From CAWBOV01 sp963790525 (GTDB taxonomy: Bacteria > Actinomycetota > Actinomycetes > Mycobacteriales > Jatrophihabitantaceae), in assembly GCA_963790525.1 (NCBI GenBank), contig CAWBOV010000006.1:806001-870000 (forward strand): a stretch of DNA of 64,000 nt. Direction: 5' to 3'. Shown here piece by piece: positions 32,976-45,482 of this stretch (positions are counted from its first letter, which is position 1; each line of letters starts with the position of its first letter). Below the pieces are notes generated by a model. The model ran no database searches. It had not been told where the DNA came from and worked only from the letters and a program-made list of their open reading frames with translations. Made by a program: the position numbers and the translations under genes.

Positions 32976-33976
32976 GACAGCGCCTTCTCCCCCGACAGCG
33001 CCTCGAGCCCGTCGAAGGCGCGGCGGCGGGCGGTCTGCCGGTCGGGCGGGACCTGGGCATAACCGACGGCATCGGCCAGCGAGGCGAAACCCCGTTCGGC
33101 CAGGGCGGTGGTCAGCTCACCCAGGATGCGCACCGGTGCCGTCGGATCGCCGAACACAGCGGTCCCGACCGACACCGCCGAGGCGCCGGCCAGGACGAAC
33201 TGGAGCGCATCCAGCCCGGTCCGGATCCCGCCCATGCCGATGATGGGCAGGTCGGGGACCGCCTGGTGGACCTGCCACACGCAGCGCACCGCGACCGGCC
33301 GTACGGCGGGCCCGGACAGGCCCCCGGTGACGCCGCCCAGCACCGGGGCCAGGGTGTCGGTGTCGATGACGAGCCCGAGCAAGGTGTTGATCAGGCTGAC
33401 GCCGTCGGCGCCGGCCTCGGCCACCGCGCGGGCGATGGCGCCGATGTCGGTGACGTCGGGGGTGAGCTTGGCGAAGATCGGGGTGCCGGGGTCGGTGGCG
33501 CGCCGTACCGCGGCGATGACCTTGGCCGCCGAGAACGGGTCGCAGGCGAAGACCTCGCCCCGCTTCTCCACGTTCGGGCACGAGATGTTGACCTCGATCA
33601 TGGACACGGCGGGGTGGCCGTAGAGGCGGCGGGCGAGCGCGACGAAGTCCTCCGTCGTCCCACCCGCGATCGAGACCACCGCGCGTGCCCCGTGCTCGGC
33701 CAGCCACGGGAGGTCCTCGCGCAGGAAGGCCTCGATCCCAGGGCCCTGGAGCCCGATCGAGTTCAGCATGCCGCTCGGAGTTTCGGCCATCCGCGGGGTC
33801 GGCCGCCCGGACCGCGCGTGCAGCTGGATCGACTTGGTGACGACGGCGCCGAGTTCGGACACGTCGAAGAACTGGTTCAGCTCGCGCCCGGCGGCCGCGC
33901 ACCCCGACGCCGTCAGCACCGGGTTCGGCAGCGTCAGCAGCGGCCCGAGGCGGGTGGTCAGGTCCACGTCGCTCAC
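32972..33976 (-). CDS. pyrD: Dihydroorotate dehydrogenase, class 1B catalytic subunit
   Basis: Oxidises dihydroorotate to orotate with FMN. The 334 residues start VSDVDLTTRLGPLLTLPNPV and contain NSIGLQGPGIEAFL, VNISCPNVEKRG with the class 1 active-site Cys, FAKLTPDV, GVSLINTLLG and GMGGIRTGLDALQF. The soluble form without a membrane helix, next to an iron-sulfur flavoprotein subunit, marks class 1B (NAD-linked). M. tuberculosis uses an unlinked class 2 enzyme, so this is a different solution. GTG at 33976 overlaps the pyrK stop. Confidence 0.95.
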   Translation of the reverse strand: MSDVDLTTRLGPLLTLPNPVLTASGCAAAGRELNQFFDVSELGAVVTKSIQLHARSGRPTPRMAETPSGMLNSIGLQGPGIEAFLREDLPWLAEHGARAVVSIAGGTTEDFVALARRLYGHPAVSMIEVNISCPNVEKRGEVFACDPFSAAKVIAAVRRATDPGTPIFAKLTPDVTDIGAIARAVAEAGADGVSLINTLLGLVIDTDTLAPVLGGVTGGLSGPAVRPVAVRCVWQVHQAVPDLPIIGMGGIRTGLDALQFVLAGASAVSVGTAVFGDPTAPVRILGELTTALAERGFASLADAVGYAQVPPDRQTARRRAFDGLEALSGEKALS

Positions 33977-34856
33977 TTCGTCACCGCCTGTCCCATCGCA
34001 GCCGCACCCAGCAGATCGGCCGGCAGCTCGCCGACGTCGTCCCAACGGATCCGCTCGGCGTCGAACACCGGGCCGTCCACGCAGGAGCGCAGGAACCTCG
34101 ACGTCCCGTCCGCACCACGGATCGGCAGGACGCACGTCATGCACACCCCGATCCCGCAGGCCATCGACTCCTCGACTGCCACCTGGGCCGGTATCGCGTG
34201 CGCCCGGGCGACGTCGCCCACGGCTCGCAGCATCGCCATCGGGCCGCACGCGTACACCACCTGGGCGCCGATCCGGGTGATCGCGTCGGGCAGGGCGTCG
34301 GTGACGCGTCCGCGCTGCCCCGCGCTTCCGTCGTCGGTGGTCACCACGACCGAGCCGAGCGTGCGGCGCACGACGAGCTCGCCGAACAGCTTGGAGGCGG
34401 TCGCGGCGCCGACGATGACCTCGACCGGGGAACCCGCCGCGAGCAGCGTGCGGGCCAGCGGCACGAGCGGGGCCGTGCCGTAGCCGCCACCGACCAGTAC
34501 CGCGGGCACCGGGTCGGCGGGCAGCGGGAAGGGCGTGCCGAGCGGGCCGACGAGGTCCAGCACGGCGCCCGCCCGCTGGTCGACGAGCCACTGCGTCCCG
34601 GGTCCGTGCGCGGCGACGACGAACTGGATCGTCCCGGCGAAGTCGCCGGCCGGGGTCGCGCCGTAGAGCGCGAATGCCCGGCGCAGGATCATCGAGGTGG
34701 TGGGGCCGCCCACGGCGACGGCGACGAAGTGTCCCGGGCGGAAACCGGCCGCGATGCCGGGGGCGACCACGGTGAACTGCATGTACTCCCCGACCCGTTG
34801 CACGTCGAAGATCTCGCCCAGTTCCTGGACCGGCCGGGCGCGCGTGCTCTCGTCGA

Positions 34857-34860
<4 letters not shown>
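33973..34860 (-). CDS. pyrK: Dihydroorotate dehydrogenase electron-transfer subunit
   Basis: Passes electrons from PyrD FMN through a [2Fe-2S] cluster and FAD to NAD+. The 295 residues have the FAD-binding RRAFALYG region, the NAD-binding VPAVLVGGGYGTAPLVPLAR and the cluster Cys in ESMACGIGVCMTCVLP plus a later Cys in RFLRSCVDGP. The ATG at 34860 overlaps the carB stop (ATGA) and its own stop overlaps pyrD, enforcing equal synthesis of the two subunits. Confidence 0.93.
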
Positions 34861-38183
<3,323 letters not shown>

Positions 38184-38241
38184 CAGCAGGTACCTCTCAG
38201 CAGGTCGCGGCTCCGCGCTCGGTCATTCCCCACGGCGGCCC

Positions 38242-39357
38242 TCATTCGGCGCCGCCTTCGAGGAGCTGGACGAACCGGTCGAACAGGTAGGCGGCATCGT
38301 GCGGTCCCGCGGCGGCCTCGGGGTGGTACTGGACGCTGAACGCCGGCACGTCGTGCGCGCGCAGCCCCTCGACCACACCGTCGTTGAGGCCGACGTGGCT
38401 CACCTCGACGGCGCCGAAGTCGGTGTCGCTGGGGTGATCCAGCGGCGCGTCGACGGCGAATCCGTGATTGTGGGCAGTGATCTCGACCTTGCCCGTCGCC
38501 CGGTCCTGCACCGGCTGGTTGATGCCCCGGTGGCCGTAGCCCAGCTTGTAGGTGCCGAAACCGAACGCCCGCCCCAGGATCTGGTTGCCGAAGCAGATCC
38601 CGAACACCGGCAGCCGGCGTCCGAGCAGATCCCGCACGGTCGCCACCGCGGCGTCGGCACTGCCCGGGTCGCCGGGGCCGTTGGAGAGGAAGACCGCGTC
38701 GGCGCCGGTGGCGAGGACGTCGCTCACGGAGGCCGTCGACGGCAGCACGTGGGTGGTGATGCCGCGCTGCGCCATGCGGTGGGGCGTCATCGTCTTGATG
38801 CCGTAGTCGAGCGCGGCGACGGTGAACCGGTGCTCGCCGATCGCGTCGACCGTGTACGGCTCGGCGGTGGAGACCTGGGCGGACAGGTCGGCGCCGATCA
38901 TCGACGGGCTCGCCCGGACCCGCTCGCGCAGCGAGGCCAGATCGGTGTCGAGGGAGGAGATGCCGCAGCGCATCGCGCCGCGCTCACGCAGGTGCCGGGT
39001 CAGGGCGCGGGTGTCGATGCCGCTGATACCGACGATCCCCTGCTCGACGAGCGCGGCATCGAGCGTGCCGGTGGCACGCCACGACGACGGCCGGGGAGCC
39101 GGGTCACGGACGACGTAGCCGGCCACCCAGATGCGGCTGGACTCGTTGTCCTCGTCGTTCACCCCGGTGTTGCCGATGTGCGGAGCGGTCTGCACGACGA
39201 CCTGCCGGTGGTAGGACGGATCGGTGATCGTCTCCTGGTAGCCGGTCATGCCCGTGGCGAAGACCGCCTCACCGAAGACCTCGCCGGCAGCGCCGAACGA
39301 CTCGCCGGTGAACGCCCGCCCGTCCTCGAGCACGAGCACCGCATTCGGAGAACTCAT
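38242..39357 (-). CDS. carA: Carbamoyl-phosphate synthase small subunit (glutaminase)
   Basis: Class I amidotransferase that hydrolyses glutamine for CarB. The 371 residues have the nucleophile Cys in VFGICFGNQILGRAFG (family usually GICLGHQ), YGHRGINQPVQD, TAHNHGFAVD and the His-Glu pair in YHPEAAAGPHDA. It lies 58 nt upstream of carB and overlaps the stop of the preceding small membrane-protein gene's neighbour start (ATGA at 39354-39357). Confidence 0.96.
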   Translation of the reverse strand: MSSPNAVLVLEDGRAFTGESFGAAGEVFGEAVFATGMTGYQETITDPSYHRQVVVQTAPHIGNTGVNDEDNESSRIWVAGYVVRDPAPRPSSWRATGTLDAALVEQGIVGISGIDTRALTRHLRERGAMRCGISSLDTDLASLRERVRASPSMIGADLSAQVSTAEPYTVDAIGEHRFTVAALDYGIKTMTPHRMAQRGITTHVLPSTASVSDVLATGADAVFLSNGPGDPGSADAAVATVRDLLGRRLPVFGICFGNQILGRAFGFGTYKLGYGHRGINQPVQDRATGKVEITAHNHGFAVDAPLDHPSDTDFGAVEVSHVGLNDGVVEGLRAHDVPAFSVQYHPEAAAGPHDAAYLFDRFVQLLEGGAE

Positions 39358-39860
39358 ATCGTCGCGCCTATCTGGTCGATCGCACGGACCCAGTCGGGGT
39401 AGGTGCTCTTGTCATCGGCTCGCAGGCCGGTGTCGAGTTCGATGCCGTCCTCAGGGCCGCCGACCCGCCACCGGACGACGAGCAGCCCGCCCGCCCCGAC
39501 GACCTTGCCGGCCAGGCCGGCGCCCAGGGTCGCCGAGACGATCGCGGTGGCGGGGATGAAGATCGCGTCGGCGCCCTCGCGGTCGATCAGGAGTCCGGCG
39601 GCGGTGAGCCCGGCGGTGAACGAGGCGCGCAGCCCGAGCCCGTGCGCCACGATCCGGTCCTGCCAGCTCGCGGTGGAGGTGGTGCCGACGTAGAGGCCGG
39701 TCATCGGGGGCAGCAGCGGGGCACCGAGGTGCTGCGGGACGGGCGGCAGCTGCGGGATGGCGGTCTGCCGCGATCCCCGGCGCTTCCAGCCCAGGCGCAT
39801 GCCGCCCAGGCACAGCAGGAAGAACGCGGCGGTGGCCAGCGTGATCAGCGCGCGGATCAT
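39354..39860 (-). CDS. PH-like membrane protein of the pyr operon (Rv1382-like)
   Basis: A 168-residue protein with one N-terminal transmembrane helix (ALITLATAAFFLLCLGGMRL), a short basic/Pro linker, then a beta-rich domain (TGLYVGTTSTASWQDRIVAH, IFIPATAIVSATLGAGLAGK) of the PH-like kind seen between pyrC and carA in mycobacteria. The ATG at 39860 overlaps the pyrC stop (ATGA) and its stop overlaps the carA start, so it is a fixed member of the operon. Its role is unknown; perhaps it holds pathway enzymes at the membrane. Confidence 0.85.
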   Translation of the reverse strand: MIRALITLATAAFFLLCLGGMRLGWKRRGSRQTAIPQLPPVPQHLGAPLLPPMTGLYVGTTSTASWQDRIVAHGLGLRASFTAGLTAAGLLIDREGADAIFIPATAIVSATLGAGLAGKVVGAGGLLVVRWRVGGPEDGIELDTGLRADDKSTYPDWVRAIDQIGATI

Positions 39861-41173
39861 CGGGCGACCGCCTCCGCGCCGACCAGGGAACCACCGAGCA
39901 CGGTCGGTTCCCCGCGCAGGAACGTGGCGACGACCCGGCCGGGCAGCGTGCGTCCCTCGAAGGGGGTGTTGCGTGACAGGGAGGCCAGGTCGGCGCCGCG
40001 GACGGTCCATTCCGCGTCCGGGTCGACCAGGACGAGGTTGGCCGGTTCCCCGACGGCGATCGGGCGACCGTGGCCGGCGAGCCCGCCGATGCGCGCGGGT
40101 GCCTCGCTCATCCGGTCGGCCACGCCCCGCCAGTCCAGGCGCCCGTCGCGCACCATCGTCTCGATGACGACCGACAGAGCGGTCTGCAGGCCGAGCATGC
40201 CCGGCGACGCGGCGCCCCACTCGGTCTCCTTGTCCTCCAACGCGTGCGGGGCGTGGTCGGTGGCGACGCAGTCGATGGTGCCGTCGGCCAGTCCCGCGCG
40301 CAGTGCCTCGACGTCGGCGGCGGTCCGCAGCGGCGGGTTGACCTTGAAGACGGGGTCGTAGGACTCGGCCAGGTCGTCGGTGAGGACCAGGTGATGGGGC
40401 GTGACCTCGGCGGTGACCGCCCACCCCTTGCTCTTCGCCCAGCGCAGGATCTCCACCGAGCCCGCGGTCGAGACGTGGCAGACGTGGAGCCGGGAGTCGA
40501 CGTGCCCGGTCAGCAGCGCGTCGCGGGAGATGATCGCTTCTTCGGCGACGGCCGGCCAGCCGGCGAGACCGAGCCGACCGGAGACCTCGCCCTCGTTGAG
40601 CTGCGCCCCCACGGTCAGGCGCGGTTCCTCGGCGTGCTGGGCTATCACCCCGCCGAAGGCCTTCACGTACTCCAGCGCGCGACGCATCAGCACGGGGTCG
40701 GAGACGCAGGCGCCGTCGTCGGAGAAGACCCGCACGCGCGCCGCCGAGTCGGCCATGGCGCCGAGCTCGGCGAGCTGGACGCCGGCCCGGCCCACGGTCA
40801 CCGCGCCGATCGGCTGCACGTCCACCAGACCGCTCGCGGCACCCAGCCGCCAGACCTGCTCGACGACGCCCGCGGTGTCGGCGGCAGGGTCGGTGTTGGG
40901 CATCGCGAAGACGGCGGTGTAGCCGCCGAGCGCCGCGGCGCGCGAGCCCGTCTCGACCGTCTCGGCATCCTCGCGCCCGGGCTCACGCAGGTGCGTGTGC
41001 AGGTCGACGAGCCCGGGCAGCAGCACCGCGCCGGCGCCGTCGACGACGTCGGCGTCCCGGGCGGCGTCCGAGGCGGAGAGCCCGGCACCGATCGCGGCGA
41101 TGACGCCGTCGGCCACCAGGACGTCGACCGCGGGGTCGCCGTAGGGCCGGACGTTACGGATCAGCAGGCTCAC
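39857..41173 (-). CDS. pyrC: Dihydroorotase
   Basis: Cyclises carbamoyl-aspartate to dihydroorotate. The 438-residue type I enzyme has zinc ligands in LVDLHTHLREPGREDAETVE, VIAQHAEEP and LHVCHVSTAGS, and the catalytic Asp in VATDHAPHALEDKE. The GTG at 41173 overlaps the pyrB stop (GTGA). Confidence 0.97.
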   Translation of the reverse strand: MSLLIRNVRPYGDPAVDVLVADGVIAAIGAGLSASDAARDADVVDGAGAVLLPGLVDLHTHLREPGREDAETVETGSRAAALGGYTAVFAMPNTDPAADTAGVVEQVWRLGAASGLVDVQPIGAVTVGRAGVQLAELGAMADSAARVRVFSDDGACVSDPVLMRRALEYVKAFGGVIAQHAEEPRLTVGAQLNEGEVSGRLGLAGWPAVAEEAIISRDALLTGHVDSRLHVCHVSTAGSVEILRWAKSKGWAVTAEVTPHHLVLTDDLAESYDPVFKVNPPLRTAADVEALRAGLADGTIDCVATDHAPHALEDKETEWGAASPGMLGLQTALSVVIETMVRDGRLDWRGVADRMSEAPARIGGLAGHGRPIAVGEPANLVLVDPDAEWTVRGADLASLSRNTPFEGRTLPGRVVATFLRGEPTVLGGSLVGAEAVAR

Positions 41174-42132
41174 GCGGGGTCTCCTCCAGAATCTCGGGCA
41201 CCGGTGGCTCCACCCAACAGCAGGTACAGCACGGCCATGCGGACGCTCACGCCATTCGTGACCTGCTCCACGATCGTCGAGCGCTGCGGGTGATCGGCGA
41301 CGTCGGCGGCGATCTCCATCCCGCGGTTCATCGGGCCGGGGTGCATCACGATCGCGTGCTTGTCCAGCATGTCCACGCGCCGGGTGTCGAGGCCGTACCG
41401 GCGCGAGTACTCGCGGGCCGAGGGGAAGAACCCGCCGCTCATCCGCTCCCGTTGCACGCGCAGCATCATCACCACGTCCGAGCCGGGCAGGGCGGCATCG
41501 AGGTCGTACCCGACGCTCACCGGCCACGTGTCCACGCCGACCGGGAGCAGGGTGGGGGGTGCGACGAACCGCACGCGGGCACCGAGCGTCGTCAGCAGCA
41601 GGGTGTTCGAGCGGGCGACGCGGGAGTGCAGGACGTCGCCGACGATCGTGACGGTCAGGCCCTCCAGGTCGCCGATCCCGTCGCGCAACCGGCGGCGGAT
41701 GGTGAACGCATCCAGGAGCGCCTGGGTCGGGTGCTCGTGGGTGCCGTCCCCGGCGTTGATGACGCTGCCGCGCACCCAGTTCGCCAGCCGGTCGGGCGCT
41801 CCGGAGTAGGAGTGGCGGATCACGACCGCGTCGGCGCCCATCGCCTCCAACGTGAGCGCGGTGTCCTTGAGCGACTCGCCCTTGGAGACGCTGGAGCCCT
41901 TGGCGGAGAAGTTGACGACGTCGGCGGACAGGCGCTTGGCGGCCAGCTCGAACGACGTCCGGGTGCGGGTCGAGTCCTCGTAGAAGAGGTTGACCACGGT
42001 GCGCCCACGCAGGGTCGGCAGCTTCTTCACCTCGCGCCCGGCCAGGGCCCGGTCCAGCTGTTCGGCGGTGTCGAGGATCTCGACGGCCTCGTCGTGGCTG
42101 AGGTCGCCGGCCGAGAGCAGATGCCTAGGCAT
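41170..42132 (-). CDS. pyrB: Aspartate carbamoyltransferase catalytic subunit
   Basis: Joins aspartate and carbamoyl phosphate. The 320 residues include the phosphate loop YEDSTRTRTSFELAAKRL, GSSVSKGESLKDT, NAGDGTHEHPTQALLDAFTI and MHPGPMNRGMEIAADV. No regulatory pyrI gene is nearby, as usual in actinobacteria. It starts 8 nt inside the end of pyrR. Confidence 0.97.
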   Translation of the reverse strand: MPRHLLSAGDLSHDEAVEILDTAEQLDRALAGREVKKLPTLRGRTVVNLFYEDSTRTRTSFELAAKRLSADVVNFSAKGSSVSKGESLKDTALTLEAMGADAVVIRHSYSGAPDRLANWVRGSVINAGDGTHEHPTQALLDAFTIRRRLRDGIGDLEGLTVTIVGDVLHSRVARSNTLLLTTLGARVRFVAPPTLLPVGVDTWPVSVGYDLDAALPGSDVVMMLRVQRERMSGGFFPSAREYSRRYGLDTRRVDMLDKHAIVMHPGPMNRGMEIAADVADHPQRSTIVEQVTNGVSVRMAVLYLLLGGATGARDSGGDPA

Positions 42133-42736
42133 CGGCGCGTCCCTCCCGCGGATCGAGGATGTGGACCGCATCGACGCCGTCGTACTCGGCGAGCTGGACG
42201 CGCACGTCGGCGTCGCGGGCGGTGGGGAGGTTCTTGCCGACGTAGTCCGCCCGGATCGGCAGCTCCCGGTGGCCGCGGTCGACGAGCACCGCCAGCTGGA
42301 CCGCGCGCGGGCGGCCGAGCTCGCGCAGGGCGTCGAGGGCGGCGCGGATGCTGCGACCGCTGAACAGGACGTCGTCGACGAGGATGACGATCCGCCCGTC
42401 GATGCCGCCCGCCGGCTCGACCGTGGCGACGAGCGGGCGGGGTCCGCGCAGGCGCAGGTCGTCGCGGAAGAGGGTGATGTCGAGGATGCCCACCGGCAGC
42501 TCGCCTCCGCCGAAGGCGCTGATCCGGTCGGCCAGCCGCCGGGCGAGCGTGGCGCCGCGGGTCGGGATCCCGACGAGCACGGCATCGGTCGAGCCCGAGA
42601 GCTTCTCGATGATCTGGTGGGCGATGCGGTCCACGGTCCGCGCGACGTCGGTCGAACTCAGCACCGCCTTGCCGGACGGGACGTCAACGGGGGCGGACAC
42701 CGGTTGCCCGGTGGGGGGCAGCGTGGAGCTGGACAT
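42125..42736 (-). CDS. pyrR: PyrR bifunctional pyr regulator / uracil phosphoribosyltransferase
   Basis: Binds pyr leader RNA in response to UMP/UTP and can convert uracil and PRPP to UMP. The 203 residues show VLVGIPTRGATLARRLADRI, the PRPP-binding VILVDDVLFSGRSIRAALDA and ILDITLFRDDLRLRG. A Pro/Ser-rich 20-residue N-terminus precedes the domain. Its own leader carries a matching PyrR-binding loop 16-49 nt upstream of the start, so it should autoregulate the whole operon. Confidence 0.96.
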   Translation of the reverse strand: MSSSTLPPTGQPVSAPVDVPSGKAVLSSTDVARTVDRIAHQIIEKLSGSTDAVLVGIPTRGATLARRLADRISAFGGGELPVGILDITLFRDDLRLRGPRPLVATVEPAGGIDGRIVILVDDVLFSGRSIRAALDALRELGRPRAVQLAVLVDRGHRELPIRADYVGKNLPTARDADVRVQLAEYDGVDAVHILDPREGRADA

Positions 42737-42751
42737 GCGACCTCGCAGGTT

Positions 42752-42785
42752 TCCTTGCCCGCCTCACGGGACGGGGTTTAAAGGA
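42752..42785 (-). promoter_or_regulatory. PyrR-binding loop in the pyrR leader
   Basis: On the minus strand TCCCGTGAGGC (42761-42771) fits the known PyrR loop pattern UCCNGNGAGGY. It is closed by CCCG/CGGG flanks, and an outer TCCTT (42781-42785) pairs with AAGGA (42752-42756). The hairpin ends 15 nt before the ATG, next to the GAGG ribosome site, and no terminator follows, which fits translational repression as known for mycobacterial pyrR. A TAGTGT -10 box (42803-42808) abuts the nusB stop. Confidence 0.75.
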
Positions 42786-42808
42786 TTGATGGGCCGGAGC
42801 CGACACTA

Positions 42809-43246
42809 TCAGTCGCGCGACGGAGCGGTCTCCGCGACAGGCTCGGCCTGGGTGCCGTCGCGCTGGACGCGGCCGAGGATGCCGTTGATGAAGCGCGGCG
42901 ACTCGTCCGTGGACAGCGACTTGGCCAGCTCGACGGCCTCGTCGATCGCGACTGCGTCGGGGATGTCGTCGCGCCAGAGCAGCTCGAACACCGCCAGTCG
43001 CAGGATGGCGCGGTCGACGTCGGGCATCCGCTCGACGGACCAGTTGTCGGCGACGTCGGACAGGATCTGGTCGATGCGCGCGCTGTGCGCGCTGACGCCC
43101 TCGACCAGTTCGACGGTGTAGTCGTTCACCGGCGGGTCGGCGAAGGCGATGCGCTCGGCGAGGGTCGTGACCGCGTCGGTGCCGCGCACATCGGCCTCGT
43201 ACAGCAGGTCGATGGCGCGCTTTCGGGCCTTGCTCCGGGCAGCCAC
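42809..43246 (-). CDS. nusB: Transcription antitermination factor NusB
   Basis: An all-helical RNA-binding protein of rRNA antitermination (with NusE/S10 at boxA). The 145 residues contain KARKRAIDLLYEADVRG, RMPDVDRAILRLAVFELLWR and VAIDEAVELAKSLSTDESPR with FINGILGRV at the end. It lies between efp and pyrR; the pyrR promoter begins at its stop codon. Confidence 0.95.
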   Translation of the reverse strand: MAARSKARKRAIDLLYEADVRGTDAVTTLAERIAFADPPVNDYTVELVEGVSAHSARIDQILSDVADNWSVERMPDVDRAILRLAVFELLWRDDIPDAVAIDEAVELAKSLSTDESPRFINGILGRVQRDGTQAEPVAETAPSRD

Positions 43247-43262
43247 AGGGGGACGTCGGCTC

Positions 43263-43826
43263 TCAGCTGCTGATGCGGCCGAGGTAGCGGCCGTCGCGGG
43301 TGTCGACCTTCACCTTCTCGCCGGTGGTCACGAAGAGGGGAACCTGGATCTCGGCGCCGGTCTCGAGGGTGGCCGGCTTGGTGCCGCCCGTGGACCGGTC
43401 GCCCTGCAGGCCCGGGTCGGTGTGCGAGATCAGGATCTCGACGCTCAGGGGCAGTTCCACGTAGAGCGCGACGCCGTCGTGGACGGCGACGACGACCTCG
43501 GCGTTGTCGAGCAGGTAGTTGGCTCCGTCGCCCACGGTCACCTCGGGCACGGTGACCTGGTCGTAGGTGTCGGCGTCCATGAACACGTAGTCCGGGCCCT
43601 CCTTGTAGAGGAAGGTCATGGCCCGCTTGTCGACGTTCGCCGTCTCGACCTTGGTGCCGGCGTTGAACGTGCGGTCGACCACCTTGCCGGAGAGCACGTT
43701 CTTGAGGGTGGTGCGCACGAAGGCGCCGCCCTTGCCGGGCTTGACGTGCTGGAAGTCCACCACGTTCCACAGCTGGCCGTCGATGTTCAGCACCATGCCG
43801 TTCTTCAGATCGTTCGTGGTCGCCAC
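43263..43826 (-). CDS. efp: Translation elongation factor P
   Basis: Relieves ribosome stalling at proline runs. The 187 residues (from GTG 43826) match the mycobacterial length. Domain I has NDLKNGMVLNIDGQLWNVVD and the tip loop VKPGKGGAFVRTTLKN with the functional Lys; domain III ends KVDTRDGRYLGRI. A longer frame from 43835 is possible, but its ribosome site would be only 2 nt away. AGGAG lies 11 nt before 43826. Confidence 0.96.
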   Translation of the reverse strand: MATTNDLKNGMVLNIDGQLWNVVDFQHVKPGKGGAFVRTTLKNVLSGKVVDRTFNAGTKVETANVDKRAMTFLYKEGPDYVFMDADTYDQVTVPEVTVGDGANYLLDNAEVVVAVHDGVALYVELPLSVEILISHTDPGLQGDRSTGGTKPATLETGAEIQVPLFVTTGEKVKVDTRDGRYLGRISS

Positions 43827-43917
43827 AGCGCGCACGTCTCCTAGCTGGTCATGTTGTCAGGGATCGGTCTCCCATCTTACCGGCCGGTCCGGGGCGGCCC
43901 GACCGGTCGAGCCGCCG

Positions 43918-44367
43918 TCAGCTCGCGGGACCGGCCGAGGAGGAGATCCACGACAGGGCCAGGACATAGCCCTCGACACCCAGGCCGGCGATGACCCCGG
44001 TGGCGTGCGGGGAGACGTAGGAGTGGTGCCGGTACGGCTCGCGGGCGTGGACGTTGCTGATGTGCACCTCCACCAGGGGCGCGGTGAGCATGGCGCAGGC
44101 ATCCCCCAGGACGACGGAGGTGTGCGTCCACCCGGCGGCGTTGAGCACGACGGGCGTGGCCGAGTCGGCGGCCTCGTGCAGCCACCCGAGCAGCTCGGCC
44201 TCGCTGTCGGTCTGGCGGACCTCGACGGCCAGGCCGAGTTCGGCGCCGGCACGCGTCCAGAACCCGGTCAGCTCGGCATAGGACGCTCCGCCGTAGATCT
44301 CGGGCTGCCGGGTTCCCAGGCGCCCCAGATTCGCGCCGTTCAGGACGAGTACGGGCCTGTCGGTCAT
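43918..44367 (-). CDS. aroQ: 3-dehydroquinate dehydratase, type II
   Basis: Third shikimate-pathway step. The 149 residues show VLVLNGANLGRLGTRQPEIY (active-site loop), AGWTHTSVVLGDA, VEVHISNVHAREPYRHHSYV with the catalytic His, and GVIAGLGVEGYVLAL. The ATG at 44367 overlaps the aroB stop (ATGA). Confidence 0.96.
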   Translation of the reverse strand: MTDRPVLVLNGANLGRLGTRQPEIYGGASYAELTGFWTRAGAELGLAVEVRQTDSEAELLGWLHEAADSATPVVLNAAGWTHTSVVLGDACAMLTAPLVEVHISNVHAREPYRHHSYVSPHATGVIAGLGVEGYVLALSWISSSAGPAS

Positions 44368-45482
44368 GCGGTGACCTCCGAGTAGGCGGCGACGAGCAGG
44401 GCAGGATCAGGATCGTCGGCGGCCCCCGGCTTGGCCAGGCCGTCGAGCACGACGAAGCGCAACCGGTTGCCGCGGGCCTTCTTGTCGATCCGCATGGTGT
44501 CCAGCAGCGACGGGAAGGCATCAGCCCGGTACGCGGTCGGCAGTCCGAGGGAGTCCAGCACGGCGCGGTGCCGGTCGGCGGTCGCGTCGTCCAGGCGGCC
44601 GAGCAGGCGCCCGAGCCCGGCCGCGTAGACCAGCCCGATCGACACGGCAGCACCGTGACGCCAGCGGTAGTTCTCGGCCTTCTCGATCGCGTGCGCGAGC
44701 GTGTGGCCGTAGTTGAGGATCTCGCGCCGGCCCTGCTCGGTGAGGTCCTCGCTGACCACCTCCGCCTTCACCCGCACGCTGCGTTCGACCAGCTCGCGCT
44801 CGGCCGGGTTGCCCGGCACCTGCACGCCCGCCGGGTCGGCCTCGATCAGGTCCAGGATCGCCGGATCGGCGATGAAGCCGCACTTGACGACCTCGGCGAG
44901 CCCCGCGACGTAGTCGTGGACCGGCAGCGTCTCCAGGGTGGCGAGGTCGCAGAGGACGCCGGCGGGCGGGTGGAACGCGCCGACGAGGTTCTTGCCGCGG
45001 TCGGTGTTCACGCCGGTCTTGCCGCCGACCGCCGCGTCGACCATGCCGGCGAGCGTGGTGGGCATCTGGACCACGCGCACCCCGCGCAGCCACCCCGCGG
45101 CCACCCAGCCGGCGAGATCGGTGGTGCTGCCGCCGCCCAGGCCGACGACGACGTCGGATCGCGTCATGCCGATCTGGCCCAGCACGTCCCAGCAGAAGGC
45201 AGCGACGGGCACCGTCTTGGCGTCCTCGCCGTCGGGGACCTCGATCACGTGCGCGTCCACCGAGCCGTCGGCGGCGAGGTCGTCGCGGATCGCCTCCGCG
45301 GTGGCGCGCAGGGTGGGCGGGTGGATGATCGCCACCCGTGCGGCGGCGCCCCTCGTGCCGGTCGATCCGTCGCCCCGGATCAGCGGCTCGAGCTCACCGA
45401 GCAGTCCGGTGCCGATGACGACGTCGTAGGGGTCGGGGCCGGTGACCCGGATCCGGGTGGGCGCTGCGATCGGCGTGGTCAC
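44364..45482 (-). CDS. aroB: 3-dehydroquinate synthase
   Basis: Second shikimate-pathway step, NAD- and zinc-dependent. The 372 residues include VVGLGGGSTTDLAGWVAAGW, QMPTTLAGMVDAAVGGKTGV, the metal ligands in EVVKCGFI and NYGHTLAHAIEK. Both ends overlap neighbours by 4 nt (aroK before, aroQ after), marking a coupled aroC-aroK-aroB-aroQ operon. Confidence 0.97.
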   Translation of the reverse strand: MTTPIAAPTRIRVTGPDPYDVVIGTGLLGELEPLIRGDGSTGTRGAAARVAIIHPPTLRATAEAIRDDLAADGSVDAHVIEVPDGEDAKTVPVAAFCWDVLGQIGMTRSDVVVGLGGGSTTDLAGWVAAGWLRGVRVVQMPTTLAGMVDAAVGGKTGVNTDRGKNLVGAFHPPAGVLCDLATLETLPVHDYVAGLAEVVKCGFIADPAILDLIEADPAGVQVPGNPAERELVERSVRVKAEVVSEDLTEQGRREILNYGHTLAHAIEKAENYRWRHGAAVSIGLVYAAGLGRLLGRLDDATADRHRAVLDSLGLPTAYRADAFPSLLDTMRIDKKARGNRLRFVVLDGLAKPGAADDPDPALLVAAYSEVTA

